NCBI GenBank assembly: GCA_905221605.1
Contig: CAJNDS010002169.1
Coordinates: 291,967-355,966 of the forward strand
DNA: 64,000 nt
From: Symbiodinium natans
Taxonomy: Eukaryota; Sar; Dinophyceae; Suessiales; Symbiodiniaceae
Direction: 5' to 3'
The notes beneath the pieces were generated by a model. The model searched no databases and was not told the origin of the DNA. It worked only from the letters and a program-made list of their open reading frames with translations. Of this stretch, positions 1 through 7,747 are shown in pieces; the first letter of the stretch is position 1, and the number at the start of each line of letters is the position of its first letter. The position numbers and the translations under genes are program-made.

Positions 1-3000
1 TTGTGCTGTTAGATTCGTTGTTATGTTTCCGCTTTTTAATTTAACATAAAATTCCACACTGCATTTTTCGCAGAAACCGTTTAACCTATCTAACATCCAT
101 TCAGCATTTATGTAGTTCTTATGGTCTATCTTTCTTTTGCCTGCCCTGTCCTGTTCTTTGTAGTTCTGCACCTTGCGCTCTAAATATTTAAAGATACATT
201 GTTTATTAAACGTAGTATCTTTATTATCATCATACCTGTAAAACCTGACCTTATTTAAATCGGTTGCTCTCGTGATTGCCGTCCATAACCACTCCTTAGA
301 AATATTAAAATGATGATAATCAAAGATTGTTATACCCGTGTTTATGCTGGAACCCTGCACGCTATGGCAGGTATAACAGTAACTAAATATAAAGTGCTTC
401 CTTAAAACATCAATGGGTAAGGTTTGTATAAATCCTTCGTGTTCATCTTTTAGTTTCACCTTATCGCCGTTAATCTCATGAATAATGTATCTAAAATTAA
501 CTTGAAATTTATATTCGGTTGTTTTTAAATACTCCCTGCATATAACCACCTCACCTATGTCATATTCGTTTTTGTGATTCTGTTGCCTCCTTATTTCGTT
601 GCTGACCTCCTTGCATGTATCGTTTAAGTATGCTATGTTGTTATTGTTTGTTTGTATGTCGTCGGTGTATTTGAAGTATTTTTCTATCAACTGTTTCGTT
701 TTCACTTTGTTTATGAATATGTCGTCGTATATGTTTGCTAATTTGTCTTTGTCCTCCTGAGTCTTTAACCGCTTACACTCCCGTAAATAAATATGATATT
801 TAAATATTTTGTTTATGCAGTGGTTTGCATATACTTCGTGGTCGTGTAGGTTAGTTATTTCCGAAACGGGTTTTAATTGCTTACCGTCGCCGGTTGCCAC
901 CACTATTAAATCCTTATGTGTTTCGACGAACTCCCTAATTTTATTTAAAACCCTTAACCCGTTAAAATAAATCTCGTCAAACACTATAACATCATAATTA
1001 GAATAGTCAAACTTTTCTAATTTTTCGTCGCCCACTGCTATGGAAAAGAATTTGTTAATTGTCGTGGCATCCTTTCCGTATTTTTGAACCAGTTTATTAG
1101 TAGGACACACAAACAGCACTTTTAAACCTAAGTCCCTGATTTTTTCGCATATATAACTTTTACCAGAACCGGCATACTTTGCCGTAATCATCACGTGCTT
1201 TACTGAAAAGATTTTCTCTACAATTTTCGTTGTGTCGTATTCGTTTTGTATGTCTATCTTCTTGTTTATATACACTGGTATTTTAAGTGCTGTGTTTTCT
1301 TTTATGTGGTAATCCTCGCGGGGCATAATTATATCGTCGTTGCTTTTATTTACTCTCCACTGACCTATGCACTTTGTAGATTCCCCCGATTTAATTCCCA
1401 GTGCTTCTTTTGCTTTGGGCAGGTCTTCGGCGTTTATAACAAATGCATCGGTTTTGACACTATAAGGTTTAACACCGCATTTAAGTAACCTGCTATAACA
1501 CTGATACATAGTAAAGTTATGCTGTTGCAACAACATTTCCTTTATATAAACGAACCCGTTTGCCAGTTTTGTTTTATCGGATATGTTTACTATGTAGTAG
1601 GACTCTCCATCCGATATTTCGTTCCATTCGGTGCATTCATCGTCGTCCATTTCATAAAACTTAACTTCCTCTTCTGTTAGTTTGTGTATTTTTCCCCCGT
1701 ATTTTTGTTGAAAATCCGATGCCTCCTTGAGATTTTTAAACAGTATGCTTTTTTGGTCGGTGCTGTTGGTTCTTTCTAAAAGTCCAAAATTCACCACCGC
1801 CACCTGCTTTTTAATTGCCATGTCCTCCTCGTCGTTTTCACTTATTTTTTTGTCCCATAACTCCCCGACTATGTTTTTATAATTCACCGAATGCTGAAAC
1901 GAAGGTTGTTTATAACTTATGATTTTGATTTCTGATGTGTCCAACTGTTTTAAATACAAACCGTATAAGAGACAAAACTTCTTGTTTAACATTATATTAT
2001 TTTTCTCGCCCGTGTTCTGAACATAATATAAGGTGTAATCGTGCATTTTGTTAAAATCCATTTGTTCTGTATATGGTTGCCACACGTCAAACTGATTAAA
2101 ACCGAATGTCTCCACAATATCCATAAACGATTTAGTAAATGCTTTGGACATATCCAGTTCCACTTTCGGCATCGTATCCGAAAACTTATGTGATACAAAC
2201 ATACCCACAGGCACTATGGTTTTTGCCTCTTCGTATATATCTATGTCCACTTGGTTATAAAACGATTTATGAAGTGGATTAAACAAAGACTTATTAAAAT
2301 CAAACATTGCCTTATTCATATTGTTATAGGTTTCTTCGTTGTCTATTGCCATACATCCGTCCGACGATGTTTTTATTAGATTCTGAGTTTTGACTATAAA
2401 GGTGGTTTTCTTTAATTTCATTCGTATCTCTGACACTATACCCGCTTGAAAACGAATTTTAGGTTCATATCCACCGCCCAGCATTTGAAATAATATTTTT
2501 GTTAGGTTGTTGTCCTCAGGCACTAAGTATTTCGTTATGGGTTCTTTATCCTTACTGACCAGTTTTAATATTTCGTAAGCGTCCTTAATCATTATAAATT
2601 GTGGCGGTTCCTCCTTTTCGTTTATGTGATAATCGGTAGATGCTTTAACTATGGGTTTTTTGCCTACATTGTCCAGTTTCTGCTGTATGCTTTTTAGGTT
2701 GTTGTTCATTGTGTAGATGTGACTGTTTTTCACAAAAGCATAAAAACATTTGAGATTTTTGTTTGCCTCTTCGGGTTCGTGCCTGTATATAAGGTTTTCA
2801 CAGCAATCAAAAATTCGGGCAGGAATCCTGTAATGTTTAAAGACTTTATCCATTTCATTAATGGTTGCCCCCCTGCTGTAAAAATCACTCCTACCTATGA
2901 TTTCCATAATCCTTTCCCTCGTTAGTCTGTCCCTTCTTTTATCGTTCATAAGACTGTCTTTATAAAAATCGCTTAAAGCATTAATCCAACATTGATTATC

Positions 3001-3777
3001 AACGTGTTCGTTGTTGCTTATCGCTTCCTTTAAGTTGTATAAGTTATGATTAACAGGGGTGCTGACATAACGATGGTATATAGATATAAGGTTGATGTCG
3101 GTTAAACTCTCGTCCATAATGTTAAACTTCTCCCCTTTCTTATTGACTAACTCCACCTGCTGTATTTTAATTGCGTCGAATAGGTTGTCATAGTATTTCG
3201 TTAAGTCGTCCACGATTTCCTTAAAGTCCTTGTCCTTGTTAAGTAGTTCTATTACCTTTTCAAATTCTTCATTTGTGTTTTCCTTTCTTTTGCTTATAAA
3301 GTCCTCTTTGGTTTCAAATCTGAAAATCATATTTTTAACGAGTCCCTTATCAAAGTCTTTTGCTTTGATGGTCGCCTGTCTCATGTCAAAGTTTTCAATG
3401 TAAAAAGCCGTTTCAAATTTTTTAAAAGCGGGTTTCACCTTTTCGTTTCGCGGTTTCCTTGTGGTATAAAGTTGGAAGTTTATTAAATATGTGTTTTGAC
3501 TTTTGGTTTCCGCTAGTCTTTCGTTTAATGGTTTTGCCTTCTTAGTTTTGGGTATGGTGTCCTTGTATTGCTTGAATGCTTTTTCATAGGTTTTTTTGTT
3601 CTTAGAGGTTAAACCTTTTATTAAATTCTCGGCGGTTGCTATGTTTCCGATTTTACGCTCACGATATAACTTGATGATTTCGTTAATTCTTTTTTGTGTG
3701 GTTTTGTTTGCTCCTTCAAACACCTTGTCCTTCAATTTGTTAAGTTGGATTAAGTTACTCCTGATAAACTTGCTCAT
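1..3777 (-). CDS. DNA polymerase B-like / SF1 helicase fusion, C-terminus beyond the window
   Basis: The frame starts at the ATG at 3777 and stays open to base 1: 1,259 codons without a stop, so the C-terminus lies outside the window. Residues about 540-780 look like a degenerate family B polymerase palm: a motif-A-like LDMSKAFT (Asp542), then a helical stretch with NGFVYIKE, then a motif-C-like SVKTDAF (Asp777), where the usual first Asp of DTDS is Lys. Residues about 866-1175 are an SF1 (Pif1/RecD-like) helicase: Walker A AGSGKS (869-874), Walker B VIVFDE (930-935), GDGKQLKP, HSVQGSS (1138-1144) and motif VI TAITRA (Arg1170). The likely role is genome replication and unwinding. The start fits, because a TATA-rich stretch and a shared inverted-repeat promoter lie just upstream. 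The helicase call is strong; the polymerase call rests on two short motifs and could instead mark an inactivated or unusual polymerase. Confidence 0.8.
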   Translation of the reverse strand, partial: MSKFIRSNLIQLNKLKDKVFEGANKTTQKRINEIIKLYRERKIGNIATAENLIKGLTSKNKKTYEKAFKQYKDTIPKTKKAKPLNERLAETKSQNTYLINFQLYTTRKPRNEKVKPAFKKFETAFYIENFDMRQATIKAKDFDKGLVKNMIFRFETKEDFISKRKENTNEEFEKVIELLNKDKDFKEIVDDLTKYYDNLFDAIKIQQVELVNKKGEKFNIMDESLTDINLISIYHRYVSTPVNHNLYNLKEAISNNEHVDNQCWINALSDFYKDSLMNDKRRDRLTRERIMEIIGRSDFYSRGATINEMDKVFKHYRIPARIFDCCENLIYRHEPEEANKNLKCFYAFVKNSHIYTMNNNLKSIQQKLDNVGKKPIVKASTDYHINEKEEPPQFIMIKDAYEILKLVSKDKEPITKYLVPEDNNLTKILFQMLGGGYEPKIRFQAGIVSEIRMKLKKTTFIVKTQNLIKTSSDGCMAIDNEETYNNMNKAMFDFNKSLFNPLHKSFYNQVDIDIYEEAKTIVPVGMFVSHKFSDTMPKVELDMSKAFTKSFMDIVETFGFNQFDVWQPYTEQMDFNKMHDYTLYYVQNTGEKNNIMLNKKFCLLYGLYLKQLDTSEIKIISYKQPSFQHSVNYKNIVGELWDKKISENDEEDMAIKKQVAVVNFGLLERTNSTDQKSILFKNLKEASDFQQKYGGKIHKLTEEEVKFYEMDDDECTEWNEISDGESYYIVNISDKTKLANGFVYIKEMLLQQHNFTMYQCYSRLLKCGVKPYSVKTDAFVINAEDLPKAKEALGIKSGESTKCIGQWRVNKSNDDIIMPREDYHIKENTALKIPVYINKKIDIQNEYDTTKIVEKIFSVKHVMITAKYAGSGKSYICEKIRDLGLKVLFVCPTNKLVQKYGKDATTINKFFSIAVGDEKLEKFDYSNYDVIVFDEIYFNGLRVLNKIREFVETHKDLIVVATGDGKQLKPVSEITNLHDHEVYANHCINKIFKYHIYLRECKRLKTQEDKDKLANIYDDIFINKVKTKQLIEKYFKYTDDIQTNNNNIAYLNDTCKEVSNEIRRQQNHKNEYDIGEVVICREYLKTTEYKFQVNFRYIIHEINGDKVKLKDEHEGFIQTLPIDVLRKHFIFSYCYTCHSVQGSSINTGITIFDYHHFNISKEWLWTAITRATDLNKVRFYRYDDNKDTTFNKQCIFKYLERKVQNYKEQDRAGKRKIDHKNYINAEWMLDRLNGFCEKCSVEFYVKLKSGNITTNLTAQ

Positions 3778-3785
3778 ACTATACC

Positions 3786-3838
3786 TTAGATATATAATTA
3801 TATTAAATGTTTTTTCTTTAAGTAGTTTTCTGAAGAAA
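3786..3838 (-). promoter_or_regulatory. Promoter of the polymerase-helicase gene
   Basis: Read on the minus strand, an inverted-repeat-like box (TTTCTTC-N12-AAAGAAA, 3838-3813, containing GAAAACTACTT) is followed by TATAATTATATAT and then the ATG at 3777. Near-identical boxes stand before the genes starting at 4498, 5999 and 6805, so this is probably a shared viral promoter. Function is inferred from position and conservation. Confidence 0.6.
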
Positions 3839-3891
3839 TGTTTTAATAAAATTGAAAGTGCATAATAGTAGTTGTTTTAAAAAGGGTTAAG

Positions 3892-3927
3892 AAACAATTT
3901 AATAAATCGTTGTTTATTAAATTGTTT
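3892..3927 (-). terminator. Perfect 15-bp hairpin at the stop codon
   Basis: Arms AAACAATTTAATAAA (3892-3906) and TTTATTAAATTGTTT (3913-3927) pair perfectly around a 6-nt loop. The outer arm overlaps the TAA stop of the leftward gene ending at 3926. Similar hairpins close several other genes of this element, so a transcript-end or polyadenylation signal is likely, as in giant viruses. Confidence 0.65.
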
Positions 3928-4498
3928 ATTTCATTCGGTCTTCTAAATAATCTCGTAGTTCTTTTTCAGACACAGAATACTTTTTTTTAGAACAACATAC
4001 ACGGAAAAAATCAAACATTGATAAGAATATTTCTTTTATAATTTCTCTGTCTTCACCCGTTGAAATTTCAGATAAATTGTCAAAATCTCTGTATAAAAAA
4101 TTCCAATGTAATAAGTTGTTCAAAAACAGTGCCGAATTTTTAACACGCCCTCTGCGAGGCGAAACTAAAAACCGCAACATCTGTTTTTTTAATGGGTGCT
4201 GTGAGTTGTATATTATATACTTGTAATCCTGCATTGTTAGTTTCGGTTTCATTGCGCTGTTATTTAATATTTTATACATTAAAAAATGAATTGTTATTCT
4301 TGCCTTAAAATGGTCTTTGTTTTCCTCATATGATTCTTTGTAATGGTCATTAAAGTATATACAACCATTGCAATTATTACACTTCTCATATTTGCTTAAG
4401 GTTTCTACCAAATCATCAGGCAACATAGCATTTAAAACCTTATAATTTTCTTTGATTTCCTCGCATTTCCAACAGTAAGTATCTAACTTAAACATCAT
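3926..4498 (-). CDS. Cysteine-rich hypothetical protein, paralog of the 5505-5999 product
   Basis: A 190-residue protein I cannot assign to a family. Its N-terminal third has paired cysteines (YCWKCEE, then KCNNCNGC about 32 residues later) that could bind one zinc ion; the rest is helical and basic. The gene starting at 5999 has the same layout (MVCEQCE, then LKCEMCKRCN), so the two look like diverged duplicates on either side of the integrase. The frame is open further upstream to a TTG at 4543, but that stretch is the promoter box shared with other genes. The tandem ATGATG at 4498-4493, just after a TATATATATTAGATAGT stretch, is therefore the better start. The integrase stop lies 66 bases upstream. 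A role in replication or DNA binding is possible but unproven. Confidence 0.75.
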   Translation of the reverse strand: MMFKLDTYCWKCEEIKENYKVLNAMLPDDLVETLSKYEKCNNCNGCIYFNDHYKESYEENKDHFKARITIHFLMYKILNNSAMKPKLTMQDYKYIIYNSQHPLKKQMLRFLVSPRRGRVKNSALFLNNLLHWNFLYRDFDNLSEISTGEDREIIKEIFLSMFDFFRVCCSKKKYSVSEKELRDYLEDRMK

Positions 4499-4548
4499 AC
4501 TATCTAATATATATAGCGAATATTTCTTTAAGTAGTTTTCCAAAGAAA
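4499..4548 (-). promoter_or_regulatory. Promoter of the cysteine-rich gene
   Basis: The box TTTCTTT-N12-AAAGAAA (4548-4523, minus strand) is a perfect 7-bp inverted repeat holding GGAAAACTACTT in its middle. Downstream comes TATATATATTAGATAGT and then ATG at 4498. It matches the box before the polymerase-helicase gene at nearly every base. Confidence 0.6.
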
Positions 4549-4564
4549 TTTTTTTATTAATTTT

Positions 4565-5485
4565 TCAAACCTTTAATAACTCGAAACGCATATATGGGCG
4601 ACTGTTTCCTTTTACATAAAATAAACTGTTGTTGTTCTTTTGTTCTATTTTTTCCACTTCGTAAGTGTCTTTGCTCCATATGCTGGTGCGTTCTTTTTCA
4701 CCAGGTTTTCTTTTCCTGTAAATTTTAACTTTACTGCCTATTGATATATTAGGGTATTTCCTTGTTCTGGTTGCTTGTTGGGTCATATTCTGTATTGCTT
4801 TCAGTTTGTTTTTCTCCTTCATTGCTTCCTTTGGTGTCATTTTAATAGCGGAATGTTCCATTTTATTATTATAGGTAAGCAAAATTTCAAAAATGTAATC
4901 TGTCCATTGAATATTTTCTTTGCCTTTCTTCTCATGTGCCTCTACTCGTTTGTAAAGCATATCCTTAAATGTTCTAATTGCTCGTTCGCTGTGGTTTGCA
5001 TGTGCTCTTGTCCTGTGGTGTTGTATGCCTTGCTCCTTCAAATAATCCTGTATTGATGTTGTGTTTAATGCGCCTTCGTCGTCTGTAAATAATATTTTTG
5101 GTTTACCGCCCATTTTGTTCATTGTCTCTATCATTCCTGATGCTATGTTTGCTTCGTCTTTGTTTTTAATCGGTGCGACCTGCATAAACCGACTAAACAC
5201 ATCAATCATAATTACGCCGACTCTAAACTTTTGATTTTCCAAATCGTTTATAAAAAACAAATCCATTTGAAACTCATAAAAAGGTTCAGGAACAATCAAT
5301 GTATTTCTGCCCCTAATCTGTTTCTTTTGCTCCACATTTTCTTTAAAAAAATTATCAATGTCTGCCATTGTTATGGATTTATCTTTTTCTCTCGCATCTT
5401 TTAAGGTTTGTTTTTTGCTTCCAAACCCTGACCTATCAAAATAAATTGTGTTTATTATATCATTCTTTTTATTGTTTTCGCTCAT
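4565..5485 (-). CDS. RVE-family (retroviral-type DDE) integrase
   Basis: This 306-residue protein carries an RNase H-fold integrase core. MDLFF (Asp75), LFTDDEGA (Asp135) and HSERAIR (Glu167) give the D, D, E triad, with MIDVFSRF between the first two, as in Polinton and retroviral integrases. The region after residue 230 (KYPNISIGSKVKIYRK) resembles the small C-terminal SH3-like domain of such integrases. It would insert the linear viral genome into host DNA at staggered cuts. No N-terminal HHCC zinc domain is visible; the first 60 residues are basic and polar. The start ATG at 5485 follows the stop of the upstream gene by 19 bases, so the two may share a transcript. All catalytic residues are present, so it may be active. 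Confidence 0.92.
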   Translation of the reverse strand: MSENNKKNDIINTIYFDRSGFGSKKQTLKDAREKDKSITMADIDNFFKENVEQKKQIRGRNTLIVPEPFYEFQMDLFFINDLENQKFRVGVIMIDVFSRFMQVAPIKNKDEANIASGMIETMNKMGGKPKILFTDDEGALNTTSIQDYLKEQGIQHHRTRAHANHSERAIRTFKDMLYKRVEAHEKKGKENIQWTDYIFEILLTYNNKMEHSAIKMTPKEAMKEKNKLKAIQNMTQQATRTRKYPNISIGSKVKIYRKRKPGEKERTSIWSKDTYEVEKIEQKNNNSLFYVKGNSRPYMRFELLKV

Positions 5486-5504
5486 AATAAAAAGGATGAG
5501 ATAT

Positions 5505-5999
5505 TTATGATAATAATTTCGCGATGTATTTTTCCATAAATAGCGCGTCTTCCTTTTTCATTTTCTTATTACAAATCTCCTTGTAAAAATCAACGAAAAA
5601 TGTTTTTAAATTTATCTCGTGTTGTGCTTTCATAATTCTTATTTGTGCTTCGTTTCTTTGTTGGTATTCCTTCATCTTGTTTTCATAAAAATGTCCCCCT
5701 TTGTAGTAAACTATAATGCACTGTGTTATGTATCTAATATAATCTATCGAGTACTTATTTAATTGTTGTTTCGTTTTTGTTGTTTGCAGAAGCGGTTTAA
5801 TATTTTTTAATTTGTAAGTCCAAATAATTGTGTTTAAGTCGTAAATTCTGCTTAGTCTTGAAAACCTTCTATGATTACAGCGTTTGCACATTTCGCATTT
5901 CAGATAAGATTTTATATTAATATTTAAGTGTTCTGGTAAAAGGGTTTTACACACAAGGGCAGAAGTTACATTATGGTCTTCACACTGCTCACACACCAT
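5505..5999 (-). CDS. Cysteine-rich hypothetical protein, second paralog
   Basis: The product is about 164 residues. It has cysteine pairs CEQC near the N-terminus and CEMCKRC about 35 residues later, then a helical part ending in KKEDALFMEKYIAKLL. The spacing and the adjoining promoter sequence match the 3926-4498 gene. A longer open frame reaches 6137, but it runs through the promoter box and a GC-rich repeat array, so the start is placed at ATG 5999; an in-frame ATG at 6008 is also possible. No family is recognised. It lies directly upstream of the integrase with a 19-base gap, so co-transcription is likely. Confidence 0.7.
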   Translation of the reverse strand: MVCEQCEDHNVTSALVCKTLLPEHLNINIKSYLKCEMCKRCNHRRFSRLSRIYDLNTIIWTYKLKNIKPLLQTTKTKQQLNKYSIDYIRYITQCIIVYYKGGHFYENKMKEYQQRNEAQIRIMKAQHEINLKTFFVDFYKEICNKKMKKEDALFMEKYIAKLLS

Positions 6000-6047
6000 A
6001 TCTAACATATATAAACAACATTTCTTTAAATAGTTTTTCCAAAGAAA
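6000..6047 (-). promoter_or_regulatory. Promoter of the second cysteine-rich gene
   Basis: The minus-strand box TTTCTTTGG-AAAAACTA-TTTAAAGAAA (6047-6021) is followed by TTTATATATGTTAGAT and the ATG. It is the third copy of the shared inverted-repeat promoter. Confidence 0.6.
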
Positions 6048-6082
6048 TTTTTTTAATAAAATAATTACTGCCTCGGGATGCC

Positions 6083-6256
6083 CATCCCCAAACATCGGGG
6101 GCGAGCATCCCCAAACATCGGGGACACCCATCCCCAAACATCGGGGATGCCTCTTATTTCAATTTAAAAATGTCCCATCCCCAAACATCGGGGATGACCA
6201 TCCCCAAACATCGGGGACACCCATCCCCAAACATCGGGGACGGATGTCCCCAAAAC
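6083..6256. repeat. GC-rich 23-bp hairpin array, two triplets
   Basis: Six exact copies of the 18-bp core CATCCCCAAACATCGGGG start at 6083, 6106, 6129, 6176, 6199 and 6222. Within each triplet the period is exactly 23 bp, with variable 5-base spacers (GCGAG, ACACC, ATGAC, ACACC). A degenerate seventh unit lies at 6243-6256. Each core can fold CCCC against GGGG. The array is strikingly GC-rich inside an AT-rich element and lies between the promoter of the 5999 gene and the end of the 6368 gene. It might be an origin, a packaging or recombination signal, or a protein-binding array. Confidence 0.85.
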
Positions 6257-6257
6257 A

Positions 6258-6331
6258 TAAAAATGACTCAAAAATATTATTAAAAATGACTCAAAACTAT
6301 TATTAAAAATGACTCAAAAATATTATTAAAA
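6258..6331. repeat. AT-rich 23-bp tandem repeat carrying TGACTCA
   Basis: Three tandem copies of AAAAATGACTCAAAAATATT-like units have their ATGACTC at 6263, 6286 and 6309, exactly 23 bp apart. Each contains TGACTCA, the palindromic site bound by AP-1/GCN4-type bZIP factors. The period equals that of the unrelated GC-rich array beside it. Regulation by a host bZIP factor is speculation. Confidence 0.8.
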
Positions 6332-6334
6332 ATA

Positions 6335-6366
6335 TTTATTTTAATAAAAAATATTATTAAAATAAA
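6335..6366 (-). terminator. 13-bp hairpin after the KEP-repeat gene
   Basis: Arms TTTATTTTAATAA (6335-6347) and TTATTAAAATAAA (6354-6366) are perfect, with a 6-nt loop. The hairpin ends one base short of the stop codon at 6368-6370. Confidence 0.6.
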
Positions 6367-6367
6367 T

Positions 6368-6805
6368 TTATTCTTTTGTTGGTGTTGTTTCTTCTTGTTC
6401 TTTTGTTGTTTTCTTTTTACTTGCTTTCTTTGGTTTTGGTTCTTTTGATTCTTTAGGTTCTTTAGGTTCTTTAGGTTCTTTAGGTTCTTTGATTTGTTTT
6501 GTTCGTTTAAATACATCTGTGTTTTTTAAAACATTTGCATTTTCCATTGGTATTACTTGTCTCCCTTTCTTTTCAAATTTTACAGTTAATTCTTCGTTTA
6601 TCTCATCCTCGTTTACTGATACTTGTTGCGCTTGTTCTTCCAAAATTTTGTTAAGTTTTTTTCTTCTTAAATGGTTTCGTGTGTTTTCTCTCTTTTTCAT
6701 CATAAACGTTTCGTCTTCTTTTTTTTTGCGATAATACAGTCTTCCATAAATTGCCAGTTGCTCTTTTATCTCTTCCATTGTCATATCCTCAGGCATAGTA
6801 GGCAT
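6368..6805 (-). CDS. Basic KEP-repeat hypothetical protein
   Basis: A 145-residue, highly charged protein I cannot assign. Residues 10-60 form a predicted helix rich in Lys and Arg (YYRKKKEDETFMMKKRENT). From about residue 105 there are tandem KEP triplets (four KEP, then KES, KEP), which in DNA are repeats of GGTTCTTTA. A Lys-rich tail follows. Such tails suit nucleic-acid binding or a disordered spacer. The start ATG at 6805 follows a TATATATA stretch and the fourth copy of the shared promoter, which places the gene with the replication block. Confidence 0.7.
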   Translation of the reverse strand: MPTMPEDMTMEEIKEQLAIYGRLYYRKKKEDETFMMKKRENTRNHLRRKKLNKILEEQAQQVSVNEDEINEELTVKFEKKGRQVIPMENANVLKNTDVFKRTKQIKEPKEPKEPKEPKESKEPKPKKASKKKTTKEQEETTPTKE

Positions 6806-6858
6806 GAATCTATATATACTATATATATAATAATTCTTTAAATACTTTTTTAAAGATT
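6806..6858 (-). promoter_or_regulatory. Promoter of the KEP-repeat gene
   Basis: The box TCTTTAAAAAAGTATTTAAAGA (6857-6835 region, written here as TCTTT-N12-AAAGA) is followed by TATATATATAGTATATATAG and ATG at 6805. It is a diverged member of the shared promoter family. Confidence 0.5.
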
Positions 6859-7169
6859 ATGCATTTTAAAGATTACATTTTTTATATTAAAATTTTTCAT
6901 AAAAAAGATTATGAAAAACTTCTAAACGAATTCGCGACGCTATCTTATGTAGTATCAATTATGTAAATGTATCGCACTACTCCCCTTTCGCGCGTTCATT
7001 TACGATGTCTGGGACTTGGGACTTTTCCGAGCATGGGCACAATGGGTTTTTCCTGTTTCATTTTCCGGGGGACTTCTGTACAACTGTTGGAATTTTTTGT
7101 AAAAAATTCCAAGAGTTGATAGTTTTACTATACAACTGTCAATATTATATAGATATTAATTTTTAAATA
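6859..7169. other. Intergenic region with a GC island and a long hairpin
   Basis: No gene is seen in these 311 bases. A less AT-rich island at about 6985-7080 holds three GGGACTT motifs. It is followed at 7081-7118 by a long near-perfect stem: CAACT-G-TTGGAATTTTTT pairs with AAAAAATTCCAA-G-AGTTG around a 2-base loop, with one G-G mismatch. ACAACTGT occurs on both sides (7079 and 7131). An AT-rich inverted repeat at about 7148-7180 may end the 7170 gene. An origin, structured RNA or regulatory region is possible. Confidence 0.5.
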
Positions 7170-7574
7170 TTAATCTAATAAATTCATATTGTTTTGTTTT
7201 AATTGTTCAACGTCTTTATCAATTCTTTCTACATCTTCTTCAATTTTGTCTAACCTTTCTTCGCATTCTTCGGGTGTGATTTTCCTATGTTTTGACCATC
7301 CTGTGCTACATAGTTCAACGCCTCCAATTTGCTGTGCTGTGTCTGGTTTAAATATTCCATCATCTGGCGATACATTTCTACCCTTTCCTATTTTAAAACT
7401 GCTTCTATCTTCAACAACATTAACGACAACCTTGTTATTTTCAGTTGTTGTTTTAGTTTCTTTATGGTATGTGCTTCTTTTACATCTACAAAATAAACAG
7501 TTTATACCATCTTTATTAACACTTAAACCGCCATCTGTTCCATCTTGGTTATTGTCTTTGTTTGCGTCCGTCAT
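7170..7574 (-). CDS. Hypothetical protein with a C-terminal coiled coil
   Basis: A 134-residue protein of unknown family. The N-terminus is acidic and polar (DANKDNNQDG). A short cysteine cluster (CLFCRCKRS, residues about 26-34) follows, and residues 100-130 show a heptad-like pattern (ERLDKIEEDVERIDKDVEQL) expected to form a coiled coil. It starts at ATG 7574, 23 bases beyond the end of the next small leftward frame. A small structural or scaffolding role would fit but nothing proves it. Confidence 0.65.
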   Translation of the reverse strand: MTDANKDNNQDGTDGGLSVNKDGINCLFCRCKRSTYHKETKTTTENNKVVVNVVEDRSSFKIGKGRNVSPDDGIFKPDTAQQIGGVELCSTGWSKHRKITPEECEERLDKIEEDVERIDKDVEQLKQNNMNLLD

Positions 7575-7597
7575 ATTTATTTATATTAGAAATATTA

Positions 7598-7747
7598 TTA
7601 TTTTTTCTTCAATTTCAAGTATTGTAATACTCCTTTACAAATTTCTAAAAAAGAATAACAGCATCGTCTATACCTCGGTTCTGTTATTACTATTTGCTCC
7701 ACTTCTTCTATCTCATTTATCGCTCGAATGTATTTGTCGTAATTCAT
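7598..7747 (-). CDS. Small hypothetical protein, 49 residues
   Basis: A short frame starts MNYDKYIRAINEIEEVEQ and ends LQYLKLKKK before TAA. Its ATG at 7747 is preceded on the minus strand by TTTTAATTATATAATG, the TATA-type context seen at other starts in this element. It fills the gap between the divergent packaging ATPase and the 7170-7574 gene. It contains a CC pair and helical charge patterning, and no family is recognised. The overlapping rightward 189-residue frame at 7189-7758 is judged to be a shadow. Confidence 0.5.
   Translation of the reverse strand: MNYDKYIRAINEIEEVEQIVITEPRYRRCCYSFLEICKGVLQYLKLKKK

Noticed and set aside
4499-4543. N-terminal extension of the 3926 gene from a TTG
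   Set aside because: The extension consists of the promoter box shared with other genes; ATG at 4498 is used instead.
6000-6137. N-terminal extension of the 5505 gene through the GC-rich array
   Set aside because: It translates repeats and promoter sequence, and the 23-bp unit is not a multiple of three; the paralog has no such part.
6083-6239. CRISPR-like array
   Set aside because: Spacers are only 5 bases, there are no cas genes and the host is a eukaryote.
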